Of a stretch of 64,000 nt of DNA, positions 22,397 through 33,970 are shown piece after piece. This DNA is from Eublepharis macularius (lineage: Eukaryota; Chordata; Lepidosauria; Squamata; Eublepharidae). The translations under genes and the position numbers were made by a program. A model generated the notes under the pieces. It worked only from the letters and a program-made list of their open reading frames with translations, searched no databases and was not told the DNA's origin. Where the stretch lies: the NCBI RefSeq assembly GCF_028583425.1, contig NC_072796.1:124097464-124161463 (forward strand), in the 5' to 3' direction. Every line of letters begins with the position of its first letter. Positions within the stretch are counted from its first letter, which is position 1.

Positions 22397-23309
22397 GTAA
22401 GAATCCCGCAGTAAATACCGAACTGAGCAGGCAGTGGGAATATGAAGAGGAACGAGTTGTTACTTTTAAAAAAGGACATGCCTCTAGTCCTTACTGTTCT
22501 GAAGACAAAAAACTGTTCTTATGCACATTGTTCTTTTAAAAAGACACTTAGAAAACGAAAGTCCTATGGGCGTATTTTCCAACGATTGGATGAGGCTGTT
22601 TCCACGTGGGCTATTTGCTCTGGGTTCAATGCTGTTGGAAAGCCTACAGCACTGTTGTGTGTTTATGTACCTCCGAACGTTTTCCCATCTGTTCTATCTT
22701 TTCCAAACCTGCTTTGCTGCAGAGTTTTGGGAAAGATTGCAGGCAAAGCCTGGATGGCTGCTGTGTAGGTGGGATTTTCCCCGTCCTGCCCACATCGCAG
22801 CGATTTCCCCTGCTCCATCCCTGCAATGGCCATCCCCCTCCCCCAACAACCTGTGTACCAAGTTCTCTGAATCCCTTGCTTTTTCTTTTAAAAGCCTCTT
22901 TTGTTGTGGAGATATAAAGAGAAAGGCATAGCTCTACAATGAAAGAGGCTTACTTTTTTAAAAAACAAATGCTGGGAATTCAGAGAACCTGACACACAGG
23001 TATATTGTTGTAAAGTTATATTGATATGTTAATATTCAGTTATTGATAGGAAAAAAACCTGGAAAAGCCCTGGTGGCCCATGGGAGGGGGGATGGCTGCT
23101 GTTGTGGGACTTGGACAGGGAAATTGTAGGGGGACCTGCCATGTGGCGGCCCTGTTGCCACTGTGCTGTATTGGTGTCTACAGCAGCAACAGGGAAACTA
23201 CACAAACCTCTCCTCGTGTTGAAACCACCTGAGAAACCTCTGTGTTTAAGACCACTCATTATTTCCGGGAGGAAAATTAGAAGCTAATTTGTATATTCTT
23301 GTTATACAG
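22397..23309. other. COL14A1 intron
   Basis: A 913-bp intron from GTAAGA to gttatacag. It holds the foldback core at 22848-22999; flanking parts resemble the 12.5-13.5 kb foldback in general composition. No exon was found in the open frames here. Confidence 0.75.
22848..22999. repeat. Foldback core related to the 12.5-kb element
   Basis: Left cctgtgtaccaagttctctgaatc pairs with right gaattcagagaacctgacac, and aaagcctctttt pairs with aaagaggctt. The segment gctgggaattcagagaacc is shared with gttgggaattcagagaaccc at 13094, so the two are copies of one family. Confidence 0.6.
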
Positions 23310-23376
23310 GGAGACCTTCAGTCCCATGCAATGGTACGGGCAGTAGCTCGTCAGGTGTGCGAACAGCTCATCCAGG
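23310..23376 (+). CDS. COL14A1: COL14A1 exon, start of NC2
   Basis: A 67-bp exon with acceptor gttatacag and donor GTGGGT. It starts phase 0 and ends phase 1. It encodes [20 protein letters not shown] then IQ and the first base of a Gly codon. This is the beginning of the non-helical NC2 hinge between COL2 and COL1. It has a single cysteine (QVCEQL), as in the human protein (RQVCEQLIQ as remembered). Confidence 0.95.
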
Positions 23377-23682
23377 GTGGGTATAAACAACCGTAGTTCT
23401 TCTGGAGTTGTATCTTTACTGATCTTAGTTTATTGGTAGAATACAGACCTGTGCCTCTGGTGACCCATAGAGCTGAATGCCTTGCATTGTCACCTACTAG
23501 GTGTGTGTCCAAACTTTGGGGTGGCAGCAAAAAACTAGGAGATCTGTTGAGTTGTTTGTGTGTTTTGTTTGACTTGGTGGTGCTCCAGTTCCATAAAAGT
23601 TCACAATCGGAGGTGGGTGTTTTGAGGGGGTGGAAGAGTTTTAGCCTTTTCTATTGTTCCGGTCCCTCTGTTTGGGGGGAAA

Positions 23683-23910
23683 GTATTGTGCATCAGTGGA
23701 GAGGGAGCGTGTATTTGGCACACGTGCTGCATGCAGAAGGTCCCAGGTTCCCTGGCAACTCAGATAAGAAAGAGCTGAGGGTTGCTGATGTTAGGAAAGG
23801 CCTTTCTTTGCTCGTGTCCTGGAGAGCCACTGCCAGTCAGAGTTGATACTGAGCCATATGGACCAATGAACTGACTCAGTATAAGGCAACTTCCTATATA
23901 TGTTCACTTC
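23683..23910 (+). mobile_element. tRNA-derived SINE with AAGGCAACTTCCTAT tail
   Basis: It contains catgcagaaggtcccaggtt (B-box region), ctggagagccactgccagtc and tgactcagtataaggcaact, the ordered signature of a widespread squamate tRNA-derived SINE. It ends near tatatgttc. The family differs from the SINE at 8560. Confidence 0.75.
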
Positions 23911-24392
23911 ATCTAGTTCTCCTACTGCTCCCGCTCTGGCTATGCATGCCTTCGTCCAGGATCAGTTGGGAGTCCCCAAGGCTGAAGCAAGCAGAGGTTG
24001 CCAGGAATTGCTCCCAGTGCCCACCTCACATTACATGTGCACCGTGTAATAACTGCTACTGCTGTTTGCAAACCAAGAGACCCCAGGCCCAAGGAAATTT
24101 TTACCCATGTTACACATGGGTGTAGTTGGATAGGAAAAGCCAGAGCATGCACAACACAGCTGTTCCTGCCTCTATTCTGCCACTCTAATCAGAGATATCA
24201 CCCGTCAAATCCTGTAAACACAATACAATACAGATTACACTAGAAGAATTAGGGTTTGTAAAATTTGCAACCTAACTGGTAAAACTAAAAGTCATATAAT
24301 AAAATGTTAATTGCTTTCACCATTCACTCCACCATTTGTCTATGCATAAGCCCATATGCACCATGTGTTTAGCAGCCTGAATATACTATACA

Positions 24393-24590
24393 AGCTTGAG
24401 CTTGTAAGAGCTTGGGAGCTAAGTAGGGTTGATCATGGTTAGTACTTAGATTGGGCTACCAAGGAAGACCTGGGTTGGTATGCAGAGGAAGGAAATAGCA
24501 AACCACACCTGCTCATCTCCTGTCTTGAAAACCCCGTGAGGGGTTGCCTTTAGTCAGCTGTAACTTAATGGTACTAAATTAATATTTATT
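24393..24590 (+). mobile_element. 5S rRNA-derived SINE, diverged
   Basis: Head gagcttgggagctaagtagg and ggttagtacttagattgggc resemble the 5S rRNA internal control region. The tail has gcaaaccacacctgct and gtgaggggttgcctttagtc. It is more diverged than the copy at 19593. Confidence 0.8.
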
Positions 24591-25098
24591 ATTACCAGGT
24601 GTTGAATTTATTTAAACATTTATGCTTTCCTCCCCTGTACTGGGGACTGTTATCCCAGCTTCTTAACAAAGGGTTTGGATATACATCCTTACCAAACTTG
24701 AAAGCCCTCTGTACTGACTGCTTTTTAAGGAAGTAGCATTCCACCAAGACAAGCCCAAATATCACACTGATAGAAACTTTATATTGACTTTGGATATGAA
24801 CTTTTGACATTTCAGTAAACTTATTTAATCTGATGTTTGAAAAATGATTATATAATACAAAGAAGGCAGGAAAATGTTTTACTTTCCCCCTTATGATTAA
24901 GCTGACGTATACATAGCAGCTTTTTACAAATAAATTTCTTGACAATAATTTAACAGTAATTGCATTGCATTCCCTACCATTATGTTTGTCTGGCCTGTAA
25001 GTGTGTTAGACAGGGAATCCTTGGAATTTGAAAAAAATAATTTAAGGGTTCCTTTATAGAAAAAAGTTTGGGAAACACTTTGAGTTTTCGGAGACAAA

Positions 25099-25186
25099 CA
25101 GTGCAATCCTAAACAGAGTTACTCCGGTCTAATCCCATTAAAATCAGTGGACGTAGACTGGAGTAACTCTACTTACGATTGCAATG
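25099..25186. mobile_element. Short foldback MITE
   Basis: The ends cagtgcaatcctaaacagag and tacttacgattgcaatg pair, and tactccggtcta pairs with tagactggagta. About 88 bp. No matching target duplication is visible. It is hAT-like by its CAG...TG ends only. Confidence 0.6.
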
Positions 25187-25294
25187 AATGTGTGGTAGAA
25201 ATGTTTAAAACCAACATACATTATGCTTATACCCCTGAATGGGGACTCAAAGTGGCTTTAATTGGTTGAAATGTAAATTTTTTGAATTTTGCAG

Positions 25295-25483
25295 GACACC
25301 TGGCCAGGTATAACTCCATCTTAAATCAGATTCCCAGCCAATCTGTTTCAACACGAACTATCCCCGGACCCCCTGGTGAACCTGGTAGGCAAGGGCCACC
25401 GGGACTTCAGGGAGAACAAGGATCTCCGGGAAGGCCAGGATTTCCCGGCAGTTCTGGCCAGCCTGGCAGACCTGGTGAAAGAG
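25295..25483 (+). CDS. COL14A1: COL14A1 exon, end of NC2 and start of COL1
   Basis: A 189-bp exon, acceptor attttgcag, donor GTAAGG, phase 1 at both ends. It encodes [20 protein letters not shown] (the rest of NC2) and then the COL1 helix from [13 protein letters not shown] to GQPGRPGER plus the first base of Gly. The human counterpart reads HMARYTAILNQIPS as I remember it. This exon, with the exon at 23310, makes a non-collagenous NC2 of about 43 residues. Confidence 0.95.
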
Positions 25484-27831
25484 GTAAGGTGAATTTAAAG
25501 GGGACTGGAAATGCAACTTGGCTGAAGGCTAGCAAAAGAGAATTTAGCTGTGTCTGATATAATGCAGGATAAATAAAAGGAAGATAACTTAATAGTTTTT
25601 AATTTACTTGAAGGCAGGCAAAATCAATAACTTAGTTAATAGCAGTGATCCCTAGGCAGCATTGTGAAGGAGAGCTTTATTTGTGAGAACTGTGTTTTCA
25701 GCTTTCTTTTAGAATTTTGTAGAAAGATCATCTGGGTGAGTATGGCTTGAGGTGGCATCCTAACCAGTCACTTTATCAGCAGGAGATGAATACAAGGGCT
25801 TTCCTAATCCAACATGGCTTCTCTTATGTTCGTGAAAGGCATTTTTCTTCATTTCTCGTATGTGATTATTTTTGTGGCCTGGTTTCCTTACAGAATTTTT
25901 AGTAGTCCACACATAACATAAGAAGCCAAGCCATGATGCTGAGAGAATCCTATAAAATAGGAAGATAGTTATATGCCAACTTTTACAATGGGAATTTCTA
26001 AGGCATTTGAGCAGTTAAGGTGGCTGCCTCGGCAATAGCTAAGGGAATTTGGGTGCATGTGTTCATTTGCACTTGCTTTACGCAGAGAATTAGCGTGGTA
26101 GCTTTTTACAATTTTATAATTATAATAATATATGGCTGTAGAAGTGGGGAGGTTATCTGTCAGTACAGGATGAATAACTCCATAGTGCCCAGCAAGCGTT
26201 TTGTGAAAGAAAGAGACAGAGTAAGTATTTCAGTTGTCATGAATCTCCCATCTTTTTTGGACCTCAGGTCTCATCCTCAATGAAAATAAATACAAACAGA
26301 AAATGAATATAAACAGTAGGGGCAAACTGATTGTTTCCCAGTCAGAAGTGGCATGCTTCTGGTTGCTTTAAGTTCCAATGAAGAAAAAAGATTTGCAGAT
26401 TTTTCCGCTGCAGAGTTTTAAAGCAACCAGGTTGGCAGCGGTGAATTTTCTAATTTGGGAAACAGTGGGGAAAGAGTGAAAACTTCCCTTCCCCAGTTTT
26501 GTAGCCCTGATCTAGAGTTGTCTCCCCTCCCAGGATACTTTTTAATGGCCAAATTATATGTCCAGTCATAAAATTCTGGCACCACATGTCATTTAGTCCC
26601 AAACACATTTGCTTATAATCCATCATGGTGATGATGACCCTTGTTTTCCCCGTCCCTCTTTTAAGTTTAGCATATTAGATATTTCGGTTAAGTGCTGCTG
26701 TTGCTGTTGTTTTGTTTCTGTCCATTGTAAAGTGCCATAAACATCTTCAAGGAATCAATTAACAGTTTAAGTCCAACAGTAAATGCACTTAGTTTAATCT
26801 CTTCGAACGCAATGGGAGTTAAGACGGTTTAAATGCACATATGCTGATATACACAGTCCTAGGGCTGTATTTCTCCCTCTCCCCCACCTGTGAATGGCAT
26901 CTTGGAATGGCTTTGGGTCGATTAGAATGGTCACACATCTTTTGGCTTGTCAAATGGCTCACTTGGGAGCCCTGAGAATTAATACGAAGTTGTCGGTTCT
27001 GACAGGAAACCTTTCAGCAACCTCAGAGACTGGAGGTCCTGCTCTCCCCCCGGCCCCCTCCCCGCCATAATTCTAATTACTTTAGTGTAAGAGGAGACAA
27101 GATTTAGGAGGCTGAGCTTGTCAGCCTTGGGTTTCTATGGCAAAGCTGAACAAAGAGCGGTGTTGTTTAGCGGAGTACCGAAAAAAATGGGTTGAGGTAT
27201 TGAGGGAAGTGGGAAGTTGGAAACAAGAGTGAGGCGGATTCAAATTGGATGGGCTAAAGAAAAGTGGGATATAGGGAACCCTCTGAAAAGCAAAATGTAA
27301 GGAATGGTTTTGGATTTGTGCCAAGATGAAACAAAGGTGTAGAACGGAACAAATAATGTTTCCAGTGATGATAATGTAAGTAGCAACGCTGACTTTATAG
27401 GCTTGTGGAGAGGGCCAGAGACCTGGGTGTTAGTTTTGCAGGAAGAAAAGAGGGCGTGGAATCAACATTCTCACATTCATTATTTCGGTTGCTAAAACAG
27501 CTGTCAAAACAAGAGAGACATTTGGGCAGAATCAACTTTGTTTCTAATGTGGAAGTGATATCTAAGGAGTAAGGACACTTTCATTAGCATTCAGCACCAG
27601 GCTTTCTAATATCATAACTTGATCCTATGCCAACCTGGCCTAGGACCTCCAGTTCCAACTGTACGGCACTCTCAAAAAGTTTACTTTGGGATGCAAACTG
27701 CTTACACCAGATTGCTCTTTTAGACTTCCACTGGAAGACAGAGAATTTATTTTAGATCTGTTGGTGAGGACTCCTTTGCAGAACCTGTTTGTATCTGTGG
27801 CGCTTGTACATAAAAATGTACCTTTTAAGAG

Positions 27832-27995
27832 CATAAGAAGAGCAGTATTGGACAAGAACAAAAATCCATCCAGTCTAGCATCCTGACCAGCCACAGGCTA
27901 ACCTCTGGAAAACTTACAAAGCAGGGAATGAAGGCAACAGCTCTCCCTCTTTATTTGTCCCAAACATCCAGTATTTAGGTGTAGTGCCTCAGAAA
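27832..27995 (-). mobile_element. LINE 3'-end fragment, CR1/L2-like
   Basis: It contains gagcataagaagagcagtat and ccatccagtctagcatcctg, then gccacaggctaacctctgg: the reverse of the 3' tail seen at 8150. Boundaries are approximate. Confidence 0.55.
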
Positions 27996-28009
27996 ATGGA
28001 GGGTCTGTT

Positions 28010-28255
28010 CAGGGCTTTTTTTCTGAGAAAAGAGGTGGTGGAACTCAGTGGGTTGCCCTCAGAGAAAATGGTCACATGGCTGGTGGCCCCGCCCCCTGAT
28101 CTCCAGACAGAGGGGAGTTTAGATTGTCCTCCGCGCCGCTCCAATCTCAACTCCCCTCTGTCTGGAGATCAGGGGGCGGGGCCACCAGCCATGTGACCAT
28201 TTTCAAGAGGTTCCGGAACTCCGTTCCCCCGCGTTCCTCCTGAAAAAAAGCCCTG
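28010..28255. mobile_element. hAT-type MITE, family A
   Basis: A 246-bp foldback with CAGGGCTTTTTTTC and complement at its ends. The flanks GGTCTGTT (28002-28009) and GGTCTATT (28256-28263) match at 7 of 8 positions, an 8-bp hAT-type target duplication. Confidence 0.9.
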
Positions 28256-28873
28256 GGTCTATTTAACTGTCATAGCATACATATTATGGTAGTGAATTCT
28301 GTACATTATCTATGCTTTATGTTAAAAAAAATAGTGCTTTCTGTTACATTTTCTGAACCTGCTGCATGCCTACCAACTTTGTTGGGTGATTCCAAGTTCT
28401 AGTATTATGGGAAAAAGAGGAAAACCTCTCTCCATCCACTCTGTCCAAATTGTGTTTTATAAACTTCTATCATTATTCCTTTGTACAGACAGATAGTGAG
28501 AGTAAATATGCTGTAAGTCAACTAGCTTTGGAGTTATCAAACTTTTGATACGCTACAAGGGATGGTGCCCTTGCAATGCTTCTGTCAGTCTGCTTTTGAG
28601 GGCAAAAATGTCCACTAAAGTAACGGGTACACAAGGGGTAAACAGACATTATAAAATATACCCATTTAGCTTTCATGCCCCCCCCATGTATATTCTGCAA
28701 GTTGTAATTTGTTGAACGTTATGACAGTTTTATGTTAATGATGCTTGGCTCCACTCATAGGACTAAAGATCTCAGGGCTCCTTGAGAAAAGAGGATAATT
28801 GTTGGACTAGTTCAGAAATTGCTGCAGTGTGCCCAAAGGATCTTTAGTTACCTTCTGACAAGTAAATGGAGGC

Positions 28874-29082
28874 AGGGATGCCAGCCTCCAGGTGGAGCCT
28901 TGAGTTCTCCTGAAATTACAACTGATATCCAAACTGTTCTGATGGAGAAGAAGGAAGATTTGGAGGACAGACTCTAGGACATCACGTCCCTCCTGAGCTC
29001 CCTTCCCTCCCCAAACTCTGCCATTCCCAGGCACCACTCCCAAATCTCCTGGAATCTCCCAAGCCGTAATTTGCAACCCTAA
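28874..29082. mobile_element. Foldback MITE with TTGCCAAC-type ends
   Basis: It starts gggatgccagcctccaggtg and ends gccgtaatttgcaaccct. Inner segments (tgaaattacaactgatat, tcccaaatctcctggaat) belong to the family at 16341. It is diverged. Confidence 0.55.
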
Positions 29083-29140
29083 ATGATGGACTACTGTACA
29101 GATCTCTCTAGCATATTCCTTGTCACCTGTGCCTCAAGAC

Positions 29141-29897
29141 CAGAGATGGGCACGATCGGCATTATGATTGAAAAATACCCACGATAATGGCAATCGCGCG
29201 ATCGGGACCCGGCGGATCGGTGCCATCCACGGCGACCGATCCAGCGTTCGGGGGGGGGTGCTTGATCGGGGCGATCGGGCTTGGATCGGGAATCCAGACA
29301 CACAGGCACCAGCAATCTATTCCCCTGGCAACGGAGCCAGGGGAATGCCTGAGCTGTGTTTGCCGTCCTTCTGTTGCCCTGGAAACCCGAATGGAAGCCC
29401 GGCTTTCCTTGATCAGCAGGGCTTCCTTCCAACCACGGAGCAGCAAAGCACTCACCAGTTGGGAGAAGACACCCAGGGGAGGGAGGGGGAAGGGGGTGTT
29501 CTGTAGCCATGGGCACTCCAATCTCATCCCTTCAAACCCTGATAGGCAGCTCTGACGGCCAAACACAGACCTCCTGTGTTGCTGAATGGGACCCATGCCA
29601 TGGTCTCCCAGGCTGGGTTTCACTTTCTGCGAGCAGTGGAGTGGGACAGAGCTCTTGCTTGCTATTTGCTAGCCTTTGGAGAGAGAGAGAGAGACTGAGA
29701 GAGTTGGCCGCCGCCACCACCCACCTTCCCACATAACTGGGAACAGAGGGGCACCCCTCCGCTTTGGCCTCCCTGATCCCTGATCCACGGATCGGAAATG
29801 GGAGATGATCGGTGTGGATCGCTAGTTCGGGATCGTCGCCGGCGCTGATCCACGATCAGCTTGATCGGTAATTTTTTTGGGATCGTGCCCACCTCTA
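29141..29897. mobile_element. hAT-type MITE, family C, GATC version
   Basis: 757 bp, starting CAGAGATGGGCACGATC and ending GATCGTGCCCACCTCTA, flanked by the exact 8-bp TSD CTCAAGAC (29133-29140 and 29898-29905). The centre (ccttctgttgccctggaaac...) is shared with the copy at 11723. The subterminal regions carry GATC motifs where that copy has GAAC/GTTC. Overlapping frames on both strands here are not genes. Confidence 0.9.
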
Positions 29898-30302
29898 CTC
29901 AAGACCCACAATCTAACTGACTCCCCCACCCTTGCATAAAGTGGATTGCAGTAGTGGAACTACAGTCAGATTTGGAGAGACAGAAGTACAAAAACTGATG
30001 TAACAAGAAGAGCTTAAGGATGAATATGTTAGAAGAAGTAACAAGAAGGAGGGATGGGTAGGTTAGAAGGAGGAAAGAGAAACATTATTTTAATAGAAAT
30101 TAAGCAGGTCAATGGTTGCAATTAAAGGCCTAGATCTGAGAAAGACGAGGGCCGTTGCTGCAAACTGAAAGGAATCTACTGCTGTGTGGCGAAATCTCAG
30201 TGCTTCTGGAAAGGAGGCACAGCAGTCCTGTGAGATCAATCCTGCTTATCAAACAGCAGAATTTGCATACAAATCATAGCAGCGTGGTTGGAATATGGCC
30301 CA

Positions 30303-30531
30303 GTAAGGCTGCCAGGTGTCCCACCAATAAACCTCCTGCCAGCAAACTGTGCCTCTTGTTACTTGCTCCTTTGGCAGCAGGAGAACATTTTTAAAAATTG
30401 CTCTTATTGCATTCAATGTGATGTCACTTCCAGGAAAACACGGATGTGATGCTATGTGAGACAATGGCTCCCTTTCCATGTCCCCATTCTCCAGTTTCCT
30501 GCTGGGTGTCAGCAGTTGGCTGGCAACCGTA
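30303..30531. mobile_element. Possible foldback MITE, diverged
   Basis: agtaaggctgccaggt at the left and tggctggcaaccgtat at the right are inverted. Inner gaacatttttaaaaattgctc and the arms are degraded. Likely a member of the GTTGCCAAC family. Confidence 0.4.
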
Positions 30532-31033
30532 TGGCCCAGGGAACTTGTCCCCCTGTGGTTCCCCTGTGTGTGTCTGTTTGAAGGTTTGGTTGTGGATAAG
30601 TTCTGCTTACCTTTAGCAAGTATTAACCATTAGGCTGTTGGGCCCCCCAGTTTTCCCTTTAGAATTTTCTTCATGCTGAAAACATGATATTATCTCACCA
30701 AATAACTTGTCTAAAACCTAATTCAAGTGGTTTAAAGATTTGGAAACAAATGTTCTTCGGGGGGGGGGGAACAAACTATAATTAAACATGAAATATTTGG
30801 GAGATTTTCCTTTGACTAAATATGTCTGGTTATTTAACCTATGATGTATTAAATCCAGAAGGAGTGGCAGAAAAGGATTTACGAGATGCTAAAGATATAT
30901 TGCAGTTGTGGAGGGGCCAGAGAGGGGATTGGCTCTTGGTTGAATTATCTCCCAAAGGGAATAAAATGTTATCCAGATGATTCATTGTCCAGTGGGAATG
31001 ATTTAGCAGAAGTGGCTCTTGGTCTTACAGGTT

Positions 31034-31468
31034 TAAGGTTGCCAACTTGGGGTTGGAAAATTCCTGGAGGTTCGCAGGTGGAGCCTGGTGGGAGGGACCT
31101 CGGTGGGGTATAATGCCAAAGAATCCACCCTCCAGAGCTGCCATTTGCTTCAGGGGAACTGAGAGCCAGTTTGGTGTAGTGGTTAAGAGCGCGGGACTCT
31201 AATCTGGAGAACCGGGTTTGATTCCCCACTCCTCCACTTGAAGCCAGCTGGGTGACCTTGGGTCAGTCACAGCTCTTTGGCACTCTCTCAGCCCCACCCA
31301 CCTCACAGGGTGTTTTGTTGTGGGGATAGTAATGACATACTTTGTAAACCGTTCTGAGTGGGTGTTAAGTCATCCTGGATGTTATCATCATCATCATCAT
31401 CTCTGGAGACTGGAAATTAGCTGTAATTTTAGGAAATCTCCAGAATCATCTGGAGATTGTCAACCGTA
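31034..31468. mobile_element. Foldback MITE split by a SINE
   Basis: The left part (31034-31160: aaggttgccaacttggggtt ... ttcaggggaact) and the right part (31403-31468: ctctggagactgg ... attgtcaaccgtac) are the two halves of a GTTGCCAAC-type element. They are interrupted by the SINE at 31161. Confidence 0.65.
31161..31402 (+). mobile_element. tRNA-derived SINE nested in a MITE
   Basis: A full-looking copy: gagagccagtttggtgtagt, then the A-box region ggttaagagcgcgggactct and B-box region gggtttgattccccac. The body is ctgggtgaccttgggtcagt, with a tail ending in ATC repeats. It is close to the copy at 55906. Confidence 0.85.
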
Positions 31469-31975
31469 CAGGTATGGCATATTTTCTAAGCCTACCCACA
31501 TTCACAAAATGCTTATCCTGAAAAAAGTAGTGTAACTATCAATATTCTGTTAAAAAGAAAAACAGTCTTTATGTCAAGGAAGGTGAGGCGGCAGGAGATC
31601 TAGATGGCGAGAAGGAAGGAAGAAGACTTCATGTCCTGTTTCTTGCTTTTTCTAACTAGAAAAGTTGCTACTTCTTGTTGCCACTGCCAAAGCTATGCTT
31701 GAGGACACTGCGTAGCAATAGCAAAAATGTTAAAAATGGCAAGGGTGTGAACTGTATAATGACTGGGCAACCAAGAAGCGTTGGGGTCATTTCTGTCACA
31801 GCAGTGTGCCACTTGGCTGTGACTTGATGCTGGAAAGATCCTCACTTCTACCTTGGGGAAGGGATGTGGTATCCTTACTGGGGGACGTCAGGATTCAGGA
31901 GGCAGTGACAGAGGCACACAGCCACTGAATTGATAGCAGAACCCAGTACTGGCATGAGATATAATTCCATACAAC

Positions 31976-32423
31976 CAGGGCTCGTTTCAAGGGGGAACGC
32001 ACAGGAACGCAGTTCCAGCAGTTCCCCAAAGAGGTCACATGTCAGGTGGCCCTGCCCACCTGACTCTCAGCCATTTTGAGCCCGTTTCATCCTGGACTGG
32101 GGCTGAAACGGCCCGGATCGGGCCTCTGATGGGTGGTGAATCACTCTCCTGTTCAGCAGGGGCCCAATCCTGACTATTTTGGGCCCCTTTTCGGCCATTT
32201 TCAGCCCCCTTTTGCCATTTTGGGCCCAATTTCAGCCCTGAATGGCCAGGATTGGGTCCAAAGCTGCCAGGACAGGTAATGTCAGGAGGTGTGGCATATG
32301 CAAATTAGTTATGCTAATGACACATTTCCGGTGATGTCAAGGGAAGTGGCATATGCTAATGAGTTATGCTAATGAGGTGTGCTAATGAGTTCCTCCAGCT
32401 CTTTTTCTACGAAATGACCCCTG
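31976..32423 (-). mobile_element. hAT-type MITE, family B, reverse orientation
   Basis: 448 bp, starting CAGGGCTCGTTTC and ending GAAATGACCCCTG, with an exact 8-bp TSD CATACAAC (31968-31975 and 32424-32431). The ggcccaaaatggc-type and cattagcat segments lie in reverse order to the copy at 18106. Confidence 0.92.
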
Positions 32424-32710
32424 CATACAACCATGCTAGCGTTCACCTTCCGATGTCCTCTAATAAGGGCACCACATCCCCCTCTCCCTTTAACAGCTGG
32501 GCCCTGAGGCTTCCCTTGCTCTTAATGTGTCTGGCCAAGTACAACCAAGAACCAGCATCTTGACAGGCTGACGGTGCAGCTTTTTGGTTATTCGGCATTC
32601 GAACTCAAAAGATCGACTCTTTCCTGGGTTAAATCTTACCATGCAGTTAAATCTTACCATGCATTTCTCCAACACAAGAGCCTCTTTAATAGTGCTGACT
32701 GAGTCTCTGG

Positions 32711-32889
32711 TAAGGTTGCCAACGGGCCGGGGGGGGGGAAAGTCCAGTCTCTTTAATCAGAGGTTTGATTTAAAGAAATCTGCCGCTTTTCCTGGCATGG
32801 AGCTAAAGAATATCGCCTGTTAATTGCTCCAGATCGAACTGATATTCAAGGCACAGCCAGAGGGACACGTTTAAAAGTTGGCAACCTTA
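32711..32889. mobile_element. Foldback MITE with TAAGGTTGCCAAC ends
   Basis: An exact inverted pair taaggttgccaac (32711) and gttggcaacctta (ending 32889). The inside is mostly unlike the copy at 16341, apart from a G-run, so it is a separate subfamily or heavily rearranged. Confidence 0.6.
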
Positions 32890-33900
32890 TAAAGGAGTCC
32901 AGGGAAATCACCTAGGCAGTTTCTCTGTGTATCTGATAGCCCCTCTGTTTCCAGATATGAAGAGCACACACTTTAGGGCAGCTGACCTGCTTTCTTCGTC
33001 CCCTCTGAATGTGCATTCTGAGAGTCTTTAATCACAGTGAAAAGCTCTGGCTTCAGCCTTCGTGTAAGCTTGAATGCGATACCATCGGTCCAAAAAATAC
33101 TGGGATGCCAGCCTAAGAACCTGGCCTCTCAGGCTGGGTTTTTTTCTTGCAGCTCTATTAATCTTGCGCCAAATCACCTGACTGCCTCTCAGCTTCCAAA
33201 CTACACTAGAAAATATTCAGCCTTCTCATGAATCCAGGCTGGGAAGCCTGAAGGTCTGGAGACACTGGTTTGAATTTCCAGCCAGCTTTCAATTTCAACA
33301 ATATGACTTCAATCCAAGTATATTTCTAGGTTACTGGAATTGTACTTCGGGTTTGCTCTCAAGGCAGACTCTATCCTGCAAAGATCTGCATCTGTGCAGT
33401 GGACTCCAGCTTTCTGTTTAATCCTGTTCACCTATCCTGTGCTGTCAGCCCGAGTTTATTCTCACATGCAGCTGGGCAGGTTTTGTGCAGTAACAAAAAA
33501 AAAAAAATGCAGTGGGAGCTTAAGTTTGTGTTTAGTCCGGCAGGTAAGGTTTAGTAAGGAGCTTGGTTGTTTTTTAAGAATAATTATATTAGAAAATGGA
33601 TAAACAGAAAATGAAGGCTATTGCCCTTCTCTGCTATTTCCTCCTTTCATTTAGAAAAATATTCCATTGTGTTTAGTTGTGGGTTGAGAGAAGGGCACTG
33701 CGGGGAGGGGGAGGGAGGTTAGCATAAACTTGAAAGTCTACATGAGAATACCATAGGAAATGGTGGTGGGGAGAATATTGCATATTCTCCAGATATGGGC
33801 AGGTCTACAATGAAGCAAGGTGAGGTGGTGGTTACAGGGGGTGGGTTTTTTGAAGTGGCCTCCTCTGTGGACGACTGACCCAGCCCCCACTGTAGATTTG

Positions 33901-33970
33901 ATTTAATTAATTAATTTATTTTCGATTTTTATTCCGCCCTCCCCACATTTCCAGCAGGCTCAGGGCGGAT
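33901..33970 (-). mobile_element. LINE 3'-end remnant
   Basis: attaattaatttattttcga then tttttattccgccctccc: the reverse of a typical reptile LINE tail (gggcggaataaaaa...). It is short; the family is not resolved. Confidence 0.45.

Larger units (their letters stand above)
23377..25294. other. COL14A1 intron with SINEs
   Basis: A 1.9-kb intron from GTGGGT to attttgcag. It contains a tRNA-derived SINE (23683), a 5S-type SINE (24393) and a small foldback MITE (25099). No exon was found elsewhere in it. Confidence 0.8.

Noticed and set aside
29091..29623. Several overlapping frames of 110-150 codons on both strands
   Set aside because: They all lie in the GC-rich hAT family C element and change frame with its arms.
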